Positions 34,359 to 44,324 of a stretch of 46,160 nt of DNA are shown in pieces. Under the pieces are notes generated by a model. It was not told where the DNA came from and searched no databases. It saw only the letters and a list, made by a program, of their open reading frames with translations. The position numbers were made by a program, and so were the translations under genes. The first letter of the stretch is position 1. Each line of letters begins with the position of its first letter. Source of the DNA: Sneathiella sp. (lineage in GTDB: Bacteria > Pseudomonadota > Alphaproteobacteria > Sneathiellales > Sneathiellaceae); the NCBI GenBank assembly GCA_017643685.1, contig JAEPMY010000015.1, forward strand, positions 1-46,160. The letters are read 5' to 3'.

Positions 34359-35300
34359 ATGATTGCAGTTCTTGAAGTTATCGGCCCGGTTTTCGCGCTT
34401 GTGGGCCTTGGTTACTTCAGTGTTATGCGCGGGCTGTTCCCCACATCCGGGGTTGGCGGCCTGATCAGCTTTGTGAATAACTTTGCAACGCCCTGCCTAC
34501 TGTTTCAGGCAATGCTGCACATTGATTTTCACACCGCGTTCAAATTCACCTATCTGCTGTCCTTTTATGTGGGGGCCTTCTCGGCCTTCACGGTATCATT
34601 CCTGATCGCCAAATATGTTTTCAAGCGACCGCCTGGTCAGTCGGTTGCCGTGGGCTTCTCTGCCTATTTCACAAACACCGTGCTGCTTGGCCTACCGATT
34701 ATCCAGCGTGCCTACGGGGATGAAGCGCTACCGAACTTATACGCCATTATCGGCTTTCACGCCCCGCTATTGATGAGCTTTGGCATGCTCGCCATGGAGT
34801 TTGCCCGCCGCGACGGCACCCCCATGAAACAGGCCGCCCTTCAATCCCTGGGCCGGGTTGCTAAAAACCCGCTGCTGATTGGTATTACTCTTGGGATCCT
34901 GACGAATATGAGCGGCCTATCCCTGCCCGGCGTCATCGATGATGCCACAAAGATGCTGGCAACGGCAGTATTGCCAGCCGCGCTCTTTGGTCTTGGGGGC
35001 GCGCTTAATCAATATAAGCTTCGCGATAGTGTGGGGCAGGCGCTCATCTCATCCTCATTGAAGCTGATCCTGCATCCAACCATTGCCCTGATCCTCAGCC
35101 ATTATGTGTTTAAACTGGATCCCTCTTTGGTAAAGGTTGCCGTGCTGACAGCCGCCATGCCTGCGGGCCTGAATGTCTATATTTTCTCAACCTTCTATAA
35201 CCGGGCGACAGATATTGCCGCCAATACGGTGCTTTGCAGTACCGTATTGGGTGTGATCAGTATTTCAGGATGGCTTCTGTTTTTGGGATGGCTGCTTTAA
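34359..35300 (+). CDS. AEC-family (auxin efflux carrier-like) transporter
   Basis: 313-aa inner-membrane protein with about ten helices in two five-helix repeats. The family Asn-Pro-type break is near VNNFATPCLLF and a second helix break near VLTAAMPAGLNVYIFS. Bacterial members move small organic acids such as malate or malonate. It lies 34 bases after polA, possibly read through. It is convergent with the quinone reductase, 3 bases apart. Substrate unknown. Confidence 0.9.
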   Translation: MIAVLEVIGPVFALVGLGYFSVMRGLFPTSGVGGLISFVNNFATPCLLFQAMLHIDFHTAFKFTYLLSFYVGAFSAFTVSFLIAKYVFKRPPGQSVAVGFSAYFTNTVLLGLPIIQRAYGDEALPNLYAIIGFHAPLLMSFGMLAMEFARRDGTPMKQAALQSLGRVAKNPLLIGITLGILTNMSGLSLPGVIDDATKMLATAVLPAALFGLGGALNQYKLRDSVGQALISSSLKLILHPTIALILSHYVFKLDPSLVKVAVLTAAMPAGLNVYIFSTFYNRATDIAANTVLCSTVLGVISISGWLLFLGWLL

Positions 35301-35303
35301 GCG

Positions 35304-36320
35304 TCAATAATCTTCGTCGGTCATCTCAACAACGCATTTACCATCCACTTTTCGGTCCAGAACCGCTTTCATCGCGTCTTTAAACCGGGAAAGCGGATAG
35401 CGTGCCCCGATCGTCGGTTTCAAGGCCCCCTTCGCATAGAGATTAACCACCCCTTGCACCATTTTATCCAGCTCTTCGATGTGATCATGGCGATGCCCCC
35501 CCGGAGACCAGCCGAAGAAATGCCCCAGATTAAATCCCATAACGGAGCCGTTTTTGAGGAGCAGACGATTGGCTGGAATATCCGGAATGGTGCCTGAGGC
35601 ATATCCAATGGTCAGAACCCGCCCCTCCCACGCGAGAGCCCGAATGGATTGCAACATCACATCACCCCCGATGCTGTCATAAACAACATCCGCACCGTGC
35701 CCGTTAGTAATTTCCTGAACCCGAACGCGAAAATCTTCATCGCGGTGATCAATGACATAATCTGCACCATGCGATTTGGCCGTATCGCAATGTGATGGAC
35801 CGCCCGCAACCGCTATCACCTTTGCCCCCAGCGCCTTGCCGATTTCAACGGCAGCGACGCCAACAGCACCAGCCGCCCCATGAACAACAAGCCATTCACC
35901 GGCCTGCAATTTTGCCCGGCGCACCAACGCCCCGTATGACGTTGTATAAGAAAGAACCATCGCCGTCCCTTCGGCAAAGCTCATTCCATCCGGCATAAGA
36001 TGGCAGCATGTCTGATCCATCAGATTGTAACCGGAGAGACCCCCGCTATCCACATTACACATAACCCGATCCCCAACCTTGACACGCGTCACATCAGGGC
36101 CAATCGCATGGACGATGCCGGATGATTCAGTAATGGGAACAAAAGGGCGTGGTGGTTTCCGCTGATATTTGCCGGCAATTGTCAAAGAGGTCGCAAAACT
36201 GACGCCGCAAGCCTTTTGCTGAACGACAACCTCACCGGAGCCTGGATTTGGAATGGGTAAGTCTTCTAGGTTGGCAGCCGTTTGGTAATCACCAAATTCA
36301 TGGACGACAATAGCACGCAT
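35304..36320 (-). CDS. NADPH:quinone oxidoreductase-like, zinc-free MDR family
   Basis: 338-aa medium-chain dehydrogenase/reductase. It has a GroES-like N-terminal half (PNPGSGEVVVQQKACGVSFA, VKVGDRVMC) and a Rossmann NAD(P) fold with VHGAAGAVGVAAVEIGKALG. The zinc ligands of alcohol dehydrogenases are absent, as in quinone reductases (QorA type). It reduces quinones or enones with NADPH in the cytoplasm. ATG 36320 (MRAIVVHEF) follows AAGGAG and is the conventional start. Confidence 0.92.
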   Translation of the reverse strand: MRAIVVHEFGDYQTAANLEDLPIPNPGSGEVVVQQKACGVSFATSLTIAGKYQRKPPRPFVPITESSGIVHAIGPDVTRVKVGDRVMCNVDSGGLSGYNLMDQTCCHLMPDGMSFAEGTAMVLSYTTSYGALVRRAKLQAGEWLVVHGAAGAVGVAAVEIGKALGAKVIAVAGGPSHCDTAKSHGADYVIDHRDEDFRVRVQEITNGHGADVVYDSIGGDVMLQSIRALAWEGRVLTIGYASGTIPDIPANRLLLKNGSVMGFNLGHFFGWSPGGHRHDHIEELDKMVQGVVNLYAKGALKPTIGARYPLSRFKDAMKAVLDRKVDGKCVVEMTDEDY

Positions 36321-36392
36321 GGGTATCTCCTTGTTCCCTGTGGGCAGAGCTTTTTGCAAAGAGTATGCCCTGCCACAGAGATAGGAGCAAGC

Positions 36393-37580
36393 TTATCCCA
36401 CTGCTTTTACGCGGGTGAGGAAGCTATCAATCTGGTCTTTAAAGCTACCGGTCGCCCGGCGCATTTCTTCGGAGATTGAGCGCACGTTAGAAGAAGACTG
36501 ACGGCTTTCTTCCACGCCATTTCGGATCTGCTCAACACTGCCCGCGACATCGGTGGCCGCATTAGCTGCCTGCTGAACACTACCGGAGATTTCACCCGTT
36601 GCTGCGGATTGTTCCTCTACAGCGGCGGAAATGCCCGTTGTGATGTCATTGTTACTGTTAATCTGCTTGCTGATCTGATCCAGCACCTCAACAACCGCAC
36701 TTGTAACAGACTGCATTTCACGGATCTGCTGACCAATCTCCTCTGTCGCTTTAGAGGTTTGATTGGCGAGGGATTTCACCTCTGATGCCACAACGGCAAA
36801 GCCTTTACCTGCTTCACCAGCGCGTGCAGCCTCGATGGTGGCGTTCAGCGCCAACAGGTTTGTCTGATTGGCGATATCCTGAATAAGATCCACAACCGTT
36901 TCAATTTTCTGACCCGCTGTTTCCAAGTTGCGAGCATGACCAACGCCTTCACCGGCACTATTCACAGCTGTTGTGCTGGCAGACGCAGATTGCTGGACCT
37001 GATGAGAAATTTCGCGGATAGAGGCAGACAATTCTTCGGTTGCAGAGGCAACGGCCCCCACATTTTGCGACATGGACGAACACCGACCATCAACAGTCTC
37101 CGCCAAAGAGCCGTTCTGTTCTGCAAGATTTTCCATCATGTCAGAGGCACTCATCATTTCACCAGAAACAGATTCCAGTACTGACATTGCATCCTGTACC
37201 TGCTGATCAAATTCGGCGACCAATGCGTTCATCTCCGCCGCTTTCTTGGCTTCAGCTTCACGTTCACGCTGCAAGCGTTCGGCCTCAGCCTGCTCTGTCT
37301 GACGCTGACGGGCCAACTCTTCTGCTTCATGTCGTGCCTGCTCCTCGCGGGCGCGCTCATTCTCTTCCTGCAATCGTTTATTCTCGATGGAATTGGTCTT
37401 GAACACATTAACCGCGGTTGCCATGGCGCCAATAATATCTTTGCGCTCAACACTTGGAACCTCGGTATCCAGCTCACCTTCAGCAAGACGGTTCATGGCC
37501 CCTGTCATTTTAGAGATCAAACCACTTAAGGCGCGGCTGCACAACAACCCCGACATCATAAGGCAGGTTTGCCGCCTCAA
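36393..37580 (-). pseudogene. Chemoreceptor, cytoplasmic half (HAMP and signalling domains) of a broken gene
   Basis: Frame shared by HAMP ([20 protein letters not shown]), a long Glu/Arg coiled coil (about 65-115), and the methyl-accepting signalling hairpin whose conserved tip is [20 protein letters not shown]. It ends normally. It lacks a ribosome site and any membrane helix before HAMP. It overlaps the sensor half (37510-38181) in another frame. Together they are a methyl-accepting chemotaxis protein that lost its second membrane helix and reading frame. If expressed from an internal ATG it would be a soluble signalling fragment. Confidence 0.75.
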
Positions 37581-38181
37581 TCTGGGCTTTAAACTCTTTA
37601 TGACGCTCTTCCATGCGGCCGATATATTTTGGATCGAAACGAAGCAGGAAGTCTTTCTCGTGGCGGCGCATCATCAACATGGTGACGGTAATTTTGTCGT
37701 TTGCATACTCTTTGAGCAACTCTTCCACTTTGTGCACACTGTTACGTAGAAGTCCTTGAAGTCCAGATTTCTCATCTTCCCCGACAACACGAACCTGCTT
37801 CACCAGGTTTACAAAGTTTTCGTCATACGCCATCACTTGGGCTTTCAATTCCTCAAGCTTGGCTTTATTTTCTTCGGACGAAATTTGCGCGATTAAAGAG
37901 TCAAGAATACCAATCGCATCAACAATCAGTTCAGAGCGCTGTTCAACCAAGCCCGGTGTGCGATTATGAATGTAATCTGTTTCAATTCTACGGGCACTCA
38001 AAAGGTCACGGTCAATTTTAACCAGCTTGGCATCAATCGCCCGAAACAGTTCCATCTGATCGATAGAGCCGTTATAGATCCTCGAGTTAAAGAAGAAGAT
38101 GCCCGCAATGACGATGAGGCCGACTACAGTTGTCACAAATGGGACAGACAACTGAACTTTAAAGGACATGCGAGAGAACAT
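37510..38181 (-). pseudogene. Chemoreceptor, sensor half of the same broken gene
   Basis: 223 aa. The first helix VPFVTTVVGLIVIAGIFFFN is followed by a helical periplasmic sensor with [18 protein letters not shown], typical of helical-bimodular-type receptors. The sensor stops early: after EAANLPYD the frame passes into HAMP DNA in the wrong frame and ends. Roughly 100 residues, the second sensor bundle and the second membrane helix, are missing before HAMP, so this is a deletion plus frameshift, not a single-base slip. Confidence 0.75.
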
Positions 38182-38282
38182 AGCTTCCCCTACTTCAATA
38201 AATACAAGATACGGTAGGGTAATCTATGGCCCGAAATAGATTAACATTAGGTAAATTTAATTATTAATTATATATGTCAGGT

Positions 38283-39365
38283 TTATAGCGCGATGGCATG
38301 ATTATCCCAAAGCAGCTTTGTCAAGCTAGATGTTTCATGAGGCAAGTCTAAAATCTCACCTTGTCCGGTAGAGGCGATAAAGCTTTTATCAAAAGGGCTT
38401 ACTGCACAAATATCCGCACTTTCCAGCACCTGTTCCAACTGCCGCGTGCGTCCATCAAAAATCAGCACCACCCCACCCCGCGGGGATGTCACAGCCACCT
38501 TGCCCGTCTTCAGGTTGCAGCTAACTGAGCCGCCATAATTATGCAAACGGGCTGTTAATCCAGCTTCCAACTGAATCATTTGTGGCTGATCCATGCCGCG
38601 GCGGTGATACCCGATTATATCCGTTATCTGCTGACGGGAACCTTGGAATTGCCCCGCGAACCAGATGGTCTGATCCGGCCCTTCAGCCAAATGTCGGATG
38701 GAAAGCTGATGCAGCTCATCCGGCAGACGCGCCTCTTGCAATTTCTCACCACTCTCTCGATCCAGATAACTGAGGGAGGGGGTCATATCAAAGAGGTTCA
38801 GCTTCTGCCGCGGGAAGTCCGGATGCGTCGCAATCCCGCCATTGGCAACCGCAATGGTTTTCTGATCCTGCATCAACACCAATTCATGGGGGCCAATTTC
38901 ACCGGTCTCATATTCACCGATACGCACAAAATTCCTTGCCGCATCGTAAATACCGATCACACCCCGCTCGCCCTCGAAATCATTTTCTGTCGCGTAAAGG
39001 ATGTCCCCGTTCGGCGCAAAAATACCATGACCGTAAAAATGACGGTCCGCTGCAGGGTGAATATCCCGGATAAGCCGCCCATCATTTAAGCCATACAGAC
39101 GGATATAATAACCGGGCCGACGCGCGAAAACGGCAAGCGTCTGACCATCAGGTGACAAAGCCAAGCCATGACCACGTCCCTCCAACAGGAATTCTCGAAG
39201 GATTTGTCCATTAGCATTATAGACCGCCGCCACATAGCCATTTCCTGATTTGGCAGTGCCAGCAAATCTCGCCCCGGTTTCAGCCGCTACCGCCCATTTT
39301 GCGGGACCAGCCATTCCGATAAGCGCCAGCGAACCCGCTGTAAATTGTCGCCGATTAATCACCAT
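38283..39365 (-). CDS. DUF1513 protein, Tat-exported beta-propeller
   Basis: 360 aa. Twin-arginine signal NRRQFTAGSLALIGMAG, then WD40/YVTN-like repeats (GHGLALSPDGQTLAVFAR; GHGIFAPNGDILYATEND; GPHELVLMQDQKTIAVANGG). DUF1513 proteins are regularly the last gene of imelysin/di-heme oxidase operons, as here, and are thought to act in periplasmic iron handling. Its start overlaps the preceding imelysin gene by 11 bases. Exact activity unknown. Confidence 0.88.
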   Translation of the reverse strand: MVINRRQFTAGSLALIGMAGPAKWAVAAETGARFAGTAKSGNGYVAAVYNANGQILREFLLEGRGHGLALSPDGQTLAVFARRPGYYIRLYGLNDGRLIRDIHPAADRHFYGHGIFAPNGDILYATENDFEGERGVIGIYDAARNFVRIGEYETGEIGPHELVLMQDQKTIAVANGGIATHPDFPRQKLNLFDMTPSLSYLDRESGEKLQEARLPDELHQLSIRHLAEGPDQTIWFAGQFQGSRQQITDIIGYHRRGMDQPQMIQLEAGLTARLHNYGGSVSCNLKTGKVAVTSPRGGVVLIFDGRTRQLEQVLESADICAVSPFDKSFIASTGQGEILDLPHETSSLTKLLWDNHAIAL

Positions 39366-40443
39366 CGAGAGAGTTAAACCCCAGTTGAAGCCCTAATGCT
39401 TCTGGATATTGCTCGCTTATGATATTGCGCACCCCTTGCAAGGGGAATTGCACATATCCAAGCTGCTCGTAACCCTCCGGGTCTTTCAACAGATACGGCC
39501 AAGACAGTTTTTTGGACGATAAACGATCAAACACACCTGCCACCTGACGCATTTCAAATTGCAGGCTATTATTCAAATGTGAGGCATCATCTGCGATAAA
39601 TTGATCCAGATTTAGAATGTCCATCAGCCTTTTGAGAGTGTTCAGGTTCCCCTCAAAATTCTGTAAAGCTAAATCAGATCGCCAGAAAGGGGCCCGTTTT
39701 CCGCGCGACTTCTCTATGGATTTCCCAAGGCTACTCCGGATTTTACTCTCTTCCAGTATTTGCAACAGCTCGGCTGGCATTCGCAGGATGTCCTGCATGA
39801 CTTCGGCATCACTGCGATAAAGCGGGTTATCAGCGTCAGCCTTCTCCAACACTTTAGCGAACCCCTCACCCCCTTGCCACTCGCCCAATACTTCACGCGC
39901 AAGGGTATGAATGTTGGTCGCAATGCCCCGCACCATTATGCAGCGCGTCCCCTCAGTAGCGAAAGCCACTGTTTTGTCCTTATCCCCAGACAGGAGCAAA
40001 TATTCAAGAGCCGGCAGGCCTTGCACCGCAACACTTGCATGTGAGAGACCGTTCATGGTCTCTCGTACCTCATCCGACTTACCCGCCAGCAGGCGCTGCA
40101 CCTGCTTTAACCCCCGAGAGCGCGCATCTGGCCAAAAGAAAAGTTTTTCAAACCGATTTTTCGACCGGACTGGCCCCATGCGGATCAGTTCCGCTTGCGA
40201 CCAGCTGCCTACCAATGCTGTGAAATGGTTCGTCGCCGCCCGGTAGCGATCTTCGTCAGGGGCCGCGCATAGCGCCTCAGCCGCCGCCTCCATATTCTCA
40301 GCTTTTGCGATCAGGTCTTCATAAGTCGGAATAACAAAGTCTTCAGCATATGCCGTAATGGCAGGCGTAAAATCTGCCGCCCCTGCAGCGCTTGGCAGGT
40401 ACAGTCCAGTTGCGATCAGAAGGCTGAAAATGATTTTTTTCAA
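39355..40443 (-). CDS. Imelysin-family (M75-like) periplasmic protein, second copy
   Basis: 362 aa with a Sec signal (ends AAGA-A). It is helical, with SWSQAELIRMGPVRSKNRFE and the late GxHxxE-like region replaced by GLPALEYLLLSG, the diverged form seen in the second imelysin of these operons. It is likely a periplasmic iron-binding or iron-uptake protein. The operon order is imelysin, di-heme oxidase, this gene, DUF1513, with 17 bases to the upstream gene. Confidence 0.88.
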   Translation of the reverse strand: MKKIIFSLLIATGLYLPSAAGAADFTPAITAYAEDFVIPTYEDLIAKAENMEAAAEALCAAPDEDRYRAATNHFTALVGSWSQAELIRMGPVRSKNRFEKLFFWPDARSRGLKQVQRLLAGKSDEVRETMNGLSHASVAVQGLPALEYLLLSGDKDKTVAFATEGTRCIMVRGIATNIHTLAREVLGEWQGGEGFAKVLEKADADNPLYRSDAEVMQDILRMPAELLQILEESKIRSSLGKSIEKSRGKRAPFWRSDLALQNFEGNLNTLKRLMDILNLDQFIADDASHLNNSLQFEMRQVAGVFDRLSSKKLSWPYLLKDPEGYEQLGYVQFPLQGVRNIISEQYPEALGLQLGFNSLDGD

Positions 40444-40460
40444 AACGTGTCCAATTTTTG

Positions 40461-41987
40461 TTACAGCGAATTCAAAAAGCGGATCAGGGCATCCCGCTCA
40501 GATTTTGGCATAGAAACAAACGCCTCTTTGGCGGCTTCTGCCTCACCGCCGTGCCACAAAATAGCCTCGGTCAGGTTGCGGGCGCGCCCATCATGCAACA
40601 GATATGTGTGCCCACTGACCGTCTCCGTCAAGCCGATCCCCCACAGCGGCGCAGTCCGCCATTCGCGACCATTTGCGGATCCAACCGGACGTCCATCGGC
40701 AAGCCCATCCCCCATGTCATGCAGCAGCAGATCCGTGTAGGGCCAAATCAGCTGAAAAGCATGTTCTTTTTGCACCGCGTCCCGACGGGTCACAAATTTA
40801 GGGATGTGACAGCTGGCGCATCCAGCGCCATAAAACAGCGCTTTGCCTTTTAAAACTTCTGGGTCTTGGACATCCCGGCGCGATGGTACAGCCAAATTGC
40901 TGGAATAAAACGCCACAAGCTCCAACACAGGGTCCGGCGCCTCTGTATCCCCAAGTGTTTTTTGAACCCCTGTGTCGGCGTCAAGACAAGCTTTCTGATT
41001 TTCCGTGCAATCACCATAGTGACGCCGTGCATCGGGAGAGGAAATCCCGATATCCCCCGCAAATGCGTCAGCGGATTGCGCCCGAACCGACGGGGTCGAG
41101 GCTTTCCAGCCGAAACGACCAATTTGGCGGCTCTGGTCATTTGCCTTGCCCACCCAACTAATCCGCCCGGAAATACCATCACCGTCCTTGTCATCCGGAT
41201 CGGCAAGCCGCATCAGATCCGCAGGATGAATGGCTTCCAGAAGGCCAAGGCCGATCATCGGCGGTGCAACACGAGGGGATAGCATCACATCTTCGGCCAC
41301 TGGACCATATGCCAAGTCGGCGACCCCATATGTTGGCTTTCGAAGTTTCACAACCTCACCGCCCGCCAAAGTAACGGGGATCTCTTCGTAAGTGATTGTC
41401 ATGCGCCCTTCAGCCGGAACGCCGGGGATGGCCATATCCTGAAACTGGCCGCCATAGGTGGGCTCTTGAATAAGTCCCAGCTCCCCATTTTCAATTTTCT
41501 GCCGCTCTTCTTCGGTCCGCGGGGGGACAGAGAGACGCAAGAACATGGAAATGGCACTATCTTCGGCAGATTCAGGGGGGTGACCGCGACCATCCTTCAA
41601 ATGGCACCGCTGACAGGAGCGGGCATTAAATAATGGTCCAAGACCGTCTGATGCTTTGGTTGAGGAGGGAGAGGAAACCCAAAGTTTCCGAAACAGGCCG
41701 TTCCCCAGTTTAAACCGTTCCTGTCCCTTAAAACTCAGATTTGCGGAATGGGCCGAGAACGCGTTTCGATCAGCGGTTCCGGTGAAAGTGGCCGCGCCGC
41801 CTGACATATTTTCAAAGGCTTCCGCCTTGCTAAATTGCTGGGCAGATCGAATAACAGCCTCAACCCGGGCCTGATCCTTAGAGGACAGGTCCGATCGCTC
41901 CATCGCAACGAGAGGGGAGGCAGAAAACACAAAAAAGGCGACCCCAGCCAAGGGGACAACCTTCAAAAGACGCAACCAATTTTTCAT
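40461..41987 (-). CDS. Di-heme c-type oxidoreductase (DUF1111, cytochrome c peroxidase-like)
   Basis: 508-aa periplasmic protein. ATG 41987 begins a Sec signal (MKNWLRLLKVVPLAGVAFFV); the frame is open further left into the imelysin end. Two heme-attachment motifs CxxCH are visible: CQRCH (near residue 115) and CASCH (near 390). The layout matches the thiol oxidoreductase/di-heme family that travels with imelysins, presumably oxidising or reducing iron during uptake. Third gene from the DUF1513 end of the operon. Confidence 0.9.
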   Translation of the reverse strand: MKNWLRLLKVVPLAGVAFFVFSASPLVAMERSDLSSKDQARVEAVIRSAQQFSKAEAFENMSGGAATFTGTADRNAFSAHSANLSFKGQERFKLGNGLFRKLWVSSPSSTKASDGLGPLFNARSCQRCHLKDGRGHPPESAEDSAISMFLRLSVPPRTEEERQKIENGELGLIQEPTYGGQFQDMAIPGVPAEGRMTITYEEIPVTLAGGEVVKLRKPTYGVADLAYGPVAEDVMLSPRVAPPMIGLGLLEAIHPADLMRLADPDDKDGDGISGRISWVGKANDQSRQIGRFGWKASTPSVRAQSADAFAGDIGISSPDARRHYGDCTENQKACLDADTGVQKTLGDTEAPDPVLELVAFYSSNLAVPSRRDVQDPEVLKGKALFYGAGCASCHIPKFVTRRDAVQKEHAFQLIWPYTDLLLHDMGDGLADGRPVGSANGREWRTAPLWGIGLTETVSGHTYLLHDGRARNLTEAILWHGGEAEAAKEAFVSMPKSERDALIRFLNSL

Positions 41988-42033
41988 TTGCTCAAACCGG
42001 TTGGGGATCATCCGAAAATGATCCCCTCGCTGA

Positions 42034-43320
42034 TTAGTTAAAGACAGCGCTTGGGTTATCCAAGCTATCAGAACCTTCAATTTCCAAAGCTTTCAGACCC
42101 AACAAAGACACAACCCGTTCAATTGAGCGTGTCTGATTGATCAAGTCATCGATAGCAGCCTGCACAACAGCATTACCTTCGACATTTCCTTCACCGATCA
42201 TCTGGTCATAAGCCTCGATGCTTTCCGCACGAGATTTCATGGCAGCCATAGAAACAACTGTAGCTTCCAGCTTAGCAATCATTTCACTGTCGAGCCCTGC
42301 GTCTTTTGCGCGCACCAGGTCAGAAAGTGACGGGCCGGAGACAACGGACCCGTCAAGGCGCTTGTAGCGACCTGTATACACATTGCGAATACCGATCTGA
42401 TCGAAATAATGAGAGTTATGAGTGTTGTCAGAGAAACAATCATGCTCCTCTTCTGGATCTTTCAGCATCAGACCCAGCTTCATTCGCTCACCAGCAAGCT
42501 CACCATAAGAAAGTGAGCCCATACCGGTCAGCATTGCGGAGATAGCCGATTTTGGATCCGCCATCAGAGATTTGCGGGCTGCGCCGCCTTCGGCCCAGTT
42601 AGCGAGCATTTCTTCCAAATCAGCAACCAACAGATCAGCCGCCGCAGTCAGATAAGCCGCCCGGCGGTCACAATTACCGCCGGTACAATTCTTTGGATCA
42701 AAATCAGTGTAAGGGCGATTACCTGCGCCTGGACCAGTTCCATTTAAATCCTGCCCCCAAAGCAGAAACTCAATGGCGTGGTAACCAGTTGCCACATTGG
42801 CCTCAACCTCTTCTGCCTCGTGCAACGTATCTGAAAGCAACGCTGGTGTGATATTTGTGGCATCCATCATTTTGCCGTTCACGGTCAGCTTTGGATTGGC
42901 GATCACATTGACGGTATAGAGCGAATTTGCATCGGATTCGCTGCCATAGCTCTGATCCACATAGTCAATCAGACCCTCATCCAGTGGCCATGCATTTACC
43001 CGGCCTTCCCAATCGTCAACAATGGCATTCCCAAACCGGTAAGCTTCACTTTGTTGATAGGGTGCACGTGAGACAACCCACGCCGCCCGCGCCGCATTCA
43101 GCGCGCCTGCAGATGGGTTTGATACGAGTGCATCGATTGACGCTTTCAGAGCTTTCGCACTGATCAGGCTATCTTCATAAATCGCTTCAGCCACGTTGGC
43201 ATAAGTGGCGACAACGGCTTTCTCCTTGACAGTGTCAGCGGCGAAGGATGTACCTGCCACGAGGGTGGACAGCAAAAGCGATGTTCCAAGCGCCTGCTGA
43301 ATAGATTTTCCAAGTTGCAT
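42034..43320 (-). CDS. Imelysin-family iron-regulated protein (IrpA-like)
   Basis: 428 aa. ATG 43320 (MQLGKSIQQALG) with GAGAA upstream opens a Sec signal ending TSFA-A; ATG 43332 is an alternative. The imelysin metal motif GxHxxE is present as ATGYHAEIEF-like GYHAIEFLLWGQ (His and Glu kept), with RAAWVVSRAPYQQSEAYRFG earlier. First gene of a four-gene iron-related operon. A Fur-box-like site lies about 90 bases upstream. Confidence 0.92.
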   Translation of the reverse strand: MQLGKSIQQALGTSLLLSTLVAGTSFAADTVKEKAVVATYANVAEAIYEDSLISAKALKASIDALVSNPSAGALNAARAAWVVSRAPYQQSEAYRFGNAIVDDWEGRVNAWPLDEGLIDYVDQSYGSESDANSLYTVNVIANPKLTVNGKMMDATNITPALLSDTLHEAEEVEANVATGYHAIEFLLWGQDLNGTGPGAGNRPYTDFDPKNCTGGNCDRRAAYLTAAADLLVADLEEMLANWAEGGAARKSLMADPKSAISAMLTGMGSLSYGELAGERMKLGLMLKDPEEEHDCFSDNTHNSHYFDQIGIRNVYTGRYKRLDGSVVSGPSLSDLVRAKDAGLDSEMIAKLEATVVSMAAMKSRAESIEAYDQMIGEGNVEGNAVVQAAIDDLINQTRSIERVVSLLGLKALEIEGSDSLDNPSAVFN

Positions 43321-43408
43321 CGAATTTCTCATTTCTGTTTGGGACAGAACAGGGCGCACAAGGGCCACCCCATCCTTTGACAAGAATTGGCTCCATCTTG
43401 GTAATGCT

Positions 43409-43427
43409 TTTGAGAATGACTTGCAAG
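43409..43427 (-). promoter_or_regulatory. Fur-box-like operator of the imelysin operon
   Basis: On the minus strand TTGCAAGTCATTCTCAAA, close to the TGCAAATGATTCTCA form of Fur box (two mismatches in 15). It sits about 90 bases upstream of the first imelysin start, where a repressor would block the promoter under iron sufficiency. Confidence 0.55.
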
Positions 43428-43529
43428 TTAGAAATTTGATAACATCTGATCTTTACTCTTTTATGTATAGAATAATCTAATTTATACTTGCCTAGGTTTT
43501 GAGAATGGATTTTGAGGGTTGAAGGCCAT

Positions 43530-44324
43530 ATGCGTATTCAGAATAGTCAACCGGTTGAAGCCCCCTTTTTGGCGGCAGTGGTTATTCCCACCATTGTCCG
43601 GCCAAGCCTGAAACGGGCGGTCCGTTCGGTTTTTAATCAGGACACAAAAGGAAAAATTCAGGTACTGATCGGCGTGGATAAATGCCTTGGCGATCCCGCA
43701 ATCCTTGATGAGTTGTTAGAAGAAGCACCAGACCATGTTTGCGTGACCGTTGTTGATCCGGGTTATTCAACGTCAGTCCGGCATAATGGTGTTCATTCCG
43801 CAACCGATGGCGGCGCTATCCGAACTGCCCTCAGTTTTCTGGCCAACAGCCAATATGTCGCCTATCTGGATGACGATAATTACTGGGCAAATGATCACAT
43901 CTCCAGCCTTTTAAAAGCCATCGACGGGGTGGAGTGGTCCTGTTCACTGCGTTGGTTGGTGGATGAAGACACAGAAGAGCTTTTGACCGTTGATAAGTGG
44001 CATTCTGTAGGGGTCGGAAAAACAACGCTGACCCATCAAAAAGACGGATTTGCCGACCCCAATACCATCATGATCGATAAGCTGGCCTGCGCATCCTTAT
44101 TACATAATTGGTCAACCGAGTATTTTTCATCACCCGGTAATTCAGGTGCGGACCGTTTATTTTCAAACTCACTGATGAAATATCGGCGACATAGACCAAC
44201 GGCGAAGGCCACCTGTTATTACATGCTGCGCCGCGATAACATTCTTTGGAGTTACATCAAAAAAGAAAGACGTGCACGGGCGCAATCCGCTAACGCGCCT
44301 GCAAAAGATCTTCAAAATAGCTGA
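43530..44324 (+). CDS. Family 2 glycosyltransferase
   Basis: 264-aa GT-A fold enzyme. ATG 43530 has GAAGG upstream; a TTG at 43512 is in frame. The N-terminus [20 protein letters not shown] binds the sugar nucleotide; the metal-binding DxD is in AYLDDDNYW. It transfers a sugar to a glycan or small acceptor in the cytoplasm. Its 3' end overlaps the convergent epimerase gene by 35 bases. Donor and acceptor unknown; the epimerase suggests UDP-sugars. Confidence 0.87.
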   Translation: MRIQNSQPVEAPFLAAVVIPTIVRPSLKRAVRSVFNQDTKGKIQVLIGVDKCLGDPAILDELLEEAPDHVCVTVVDPGYSTSVRHNGVHSATDGGAIRTALSFLANSQYVAYLDDDNYWANDHISSLLKAIDGVEWSCSLRWLVDEDTEELLTVDKWHSVGVGKTTLTHQKDGFADPNTIMIDKLACASLLHNWSTEYFSSPGNSGADRLFSNSLMKYRRHRPTAKATCYYMLRRDNILWSYIKKERRARAQSANAPAKDLQNS

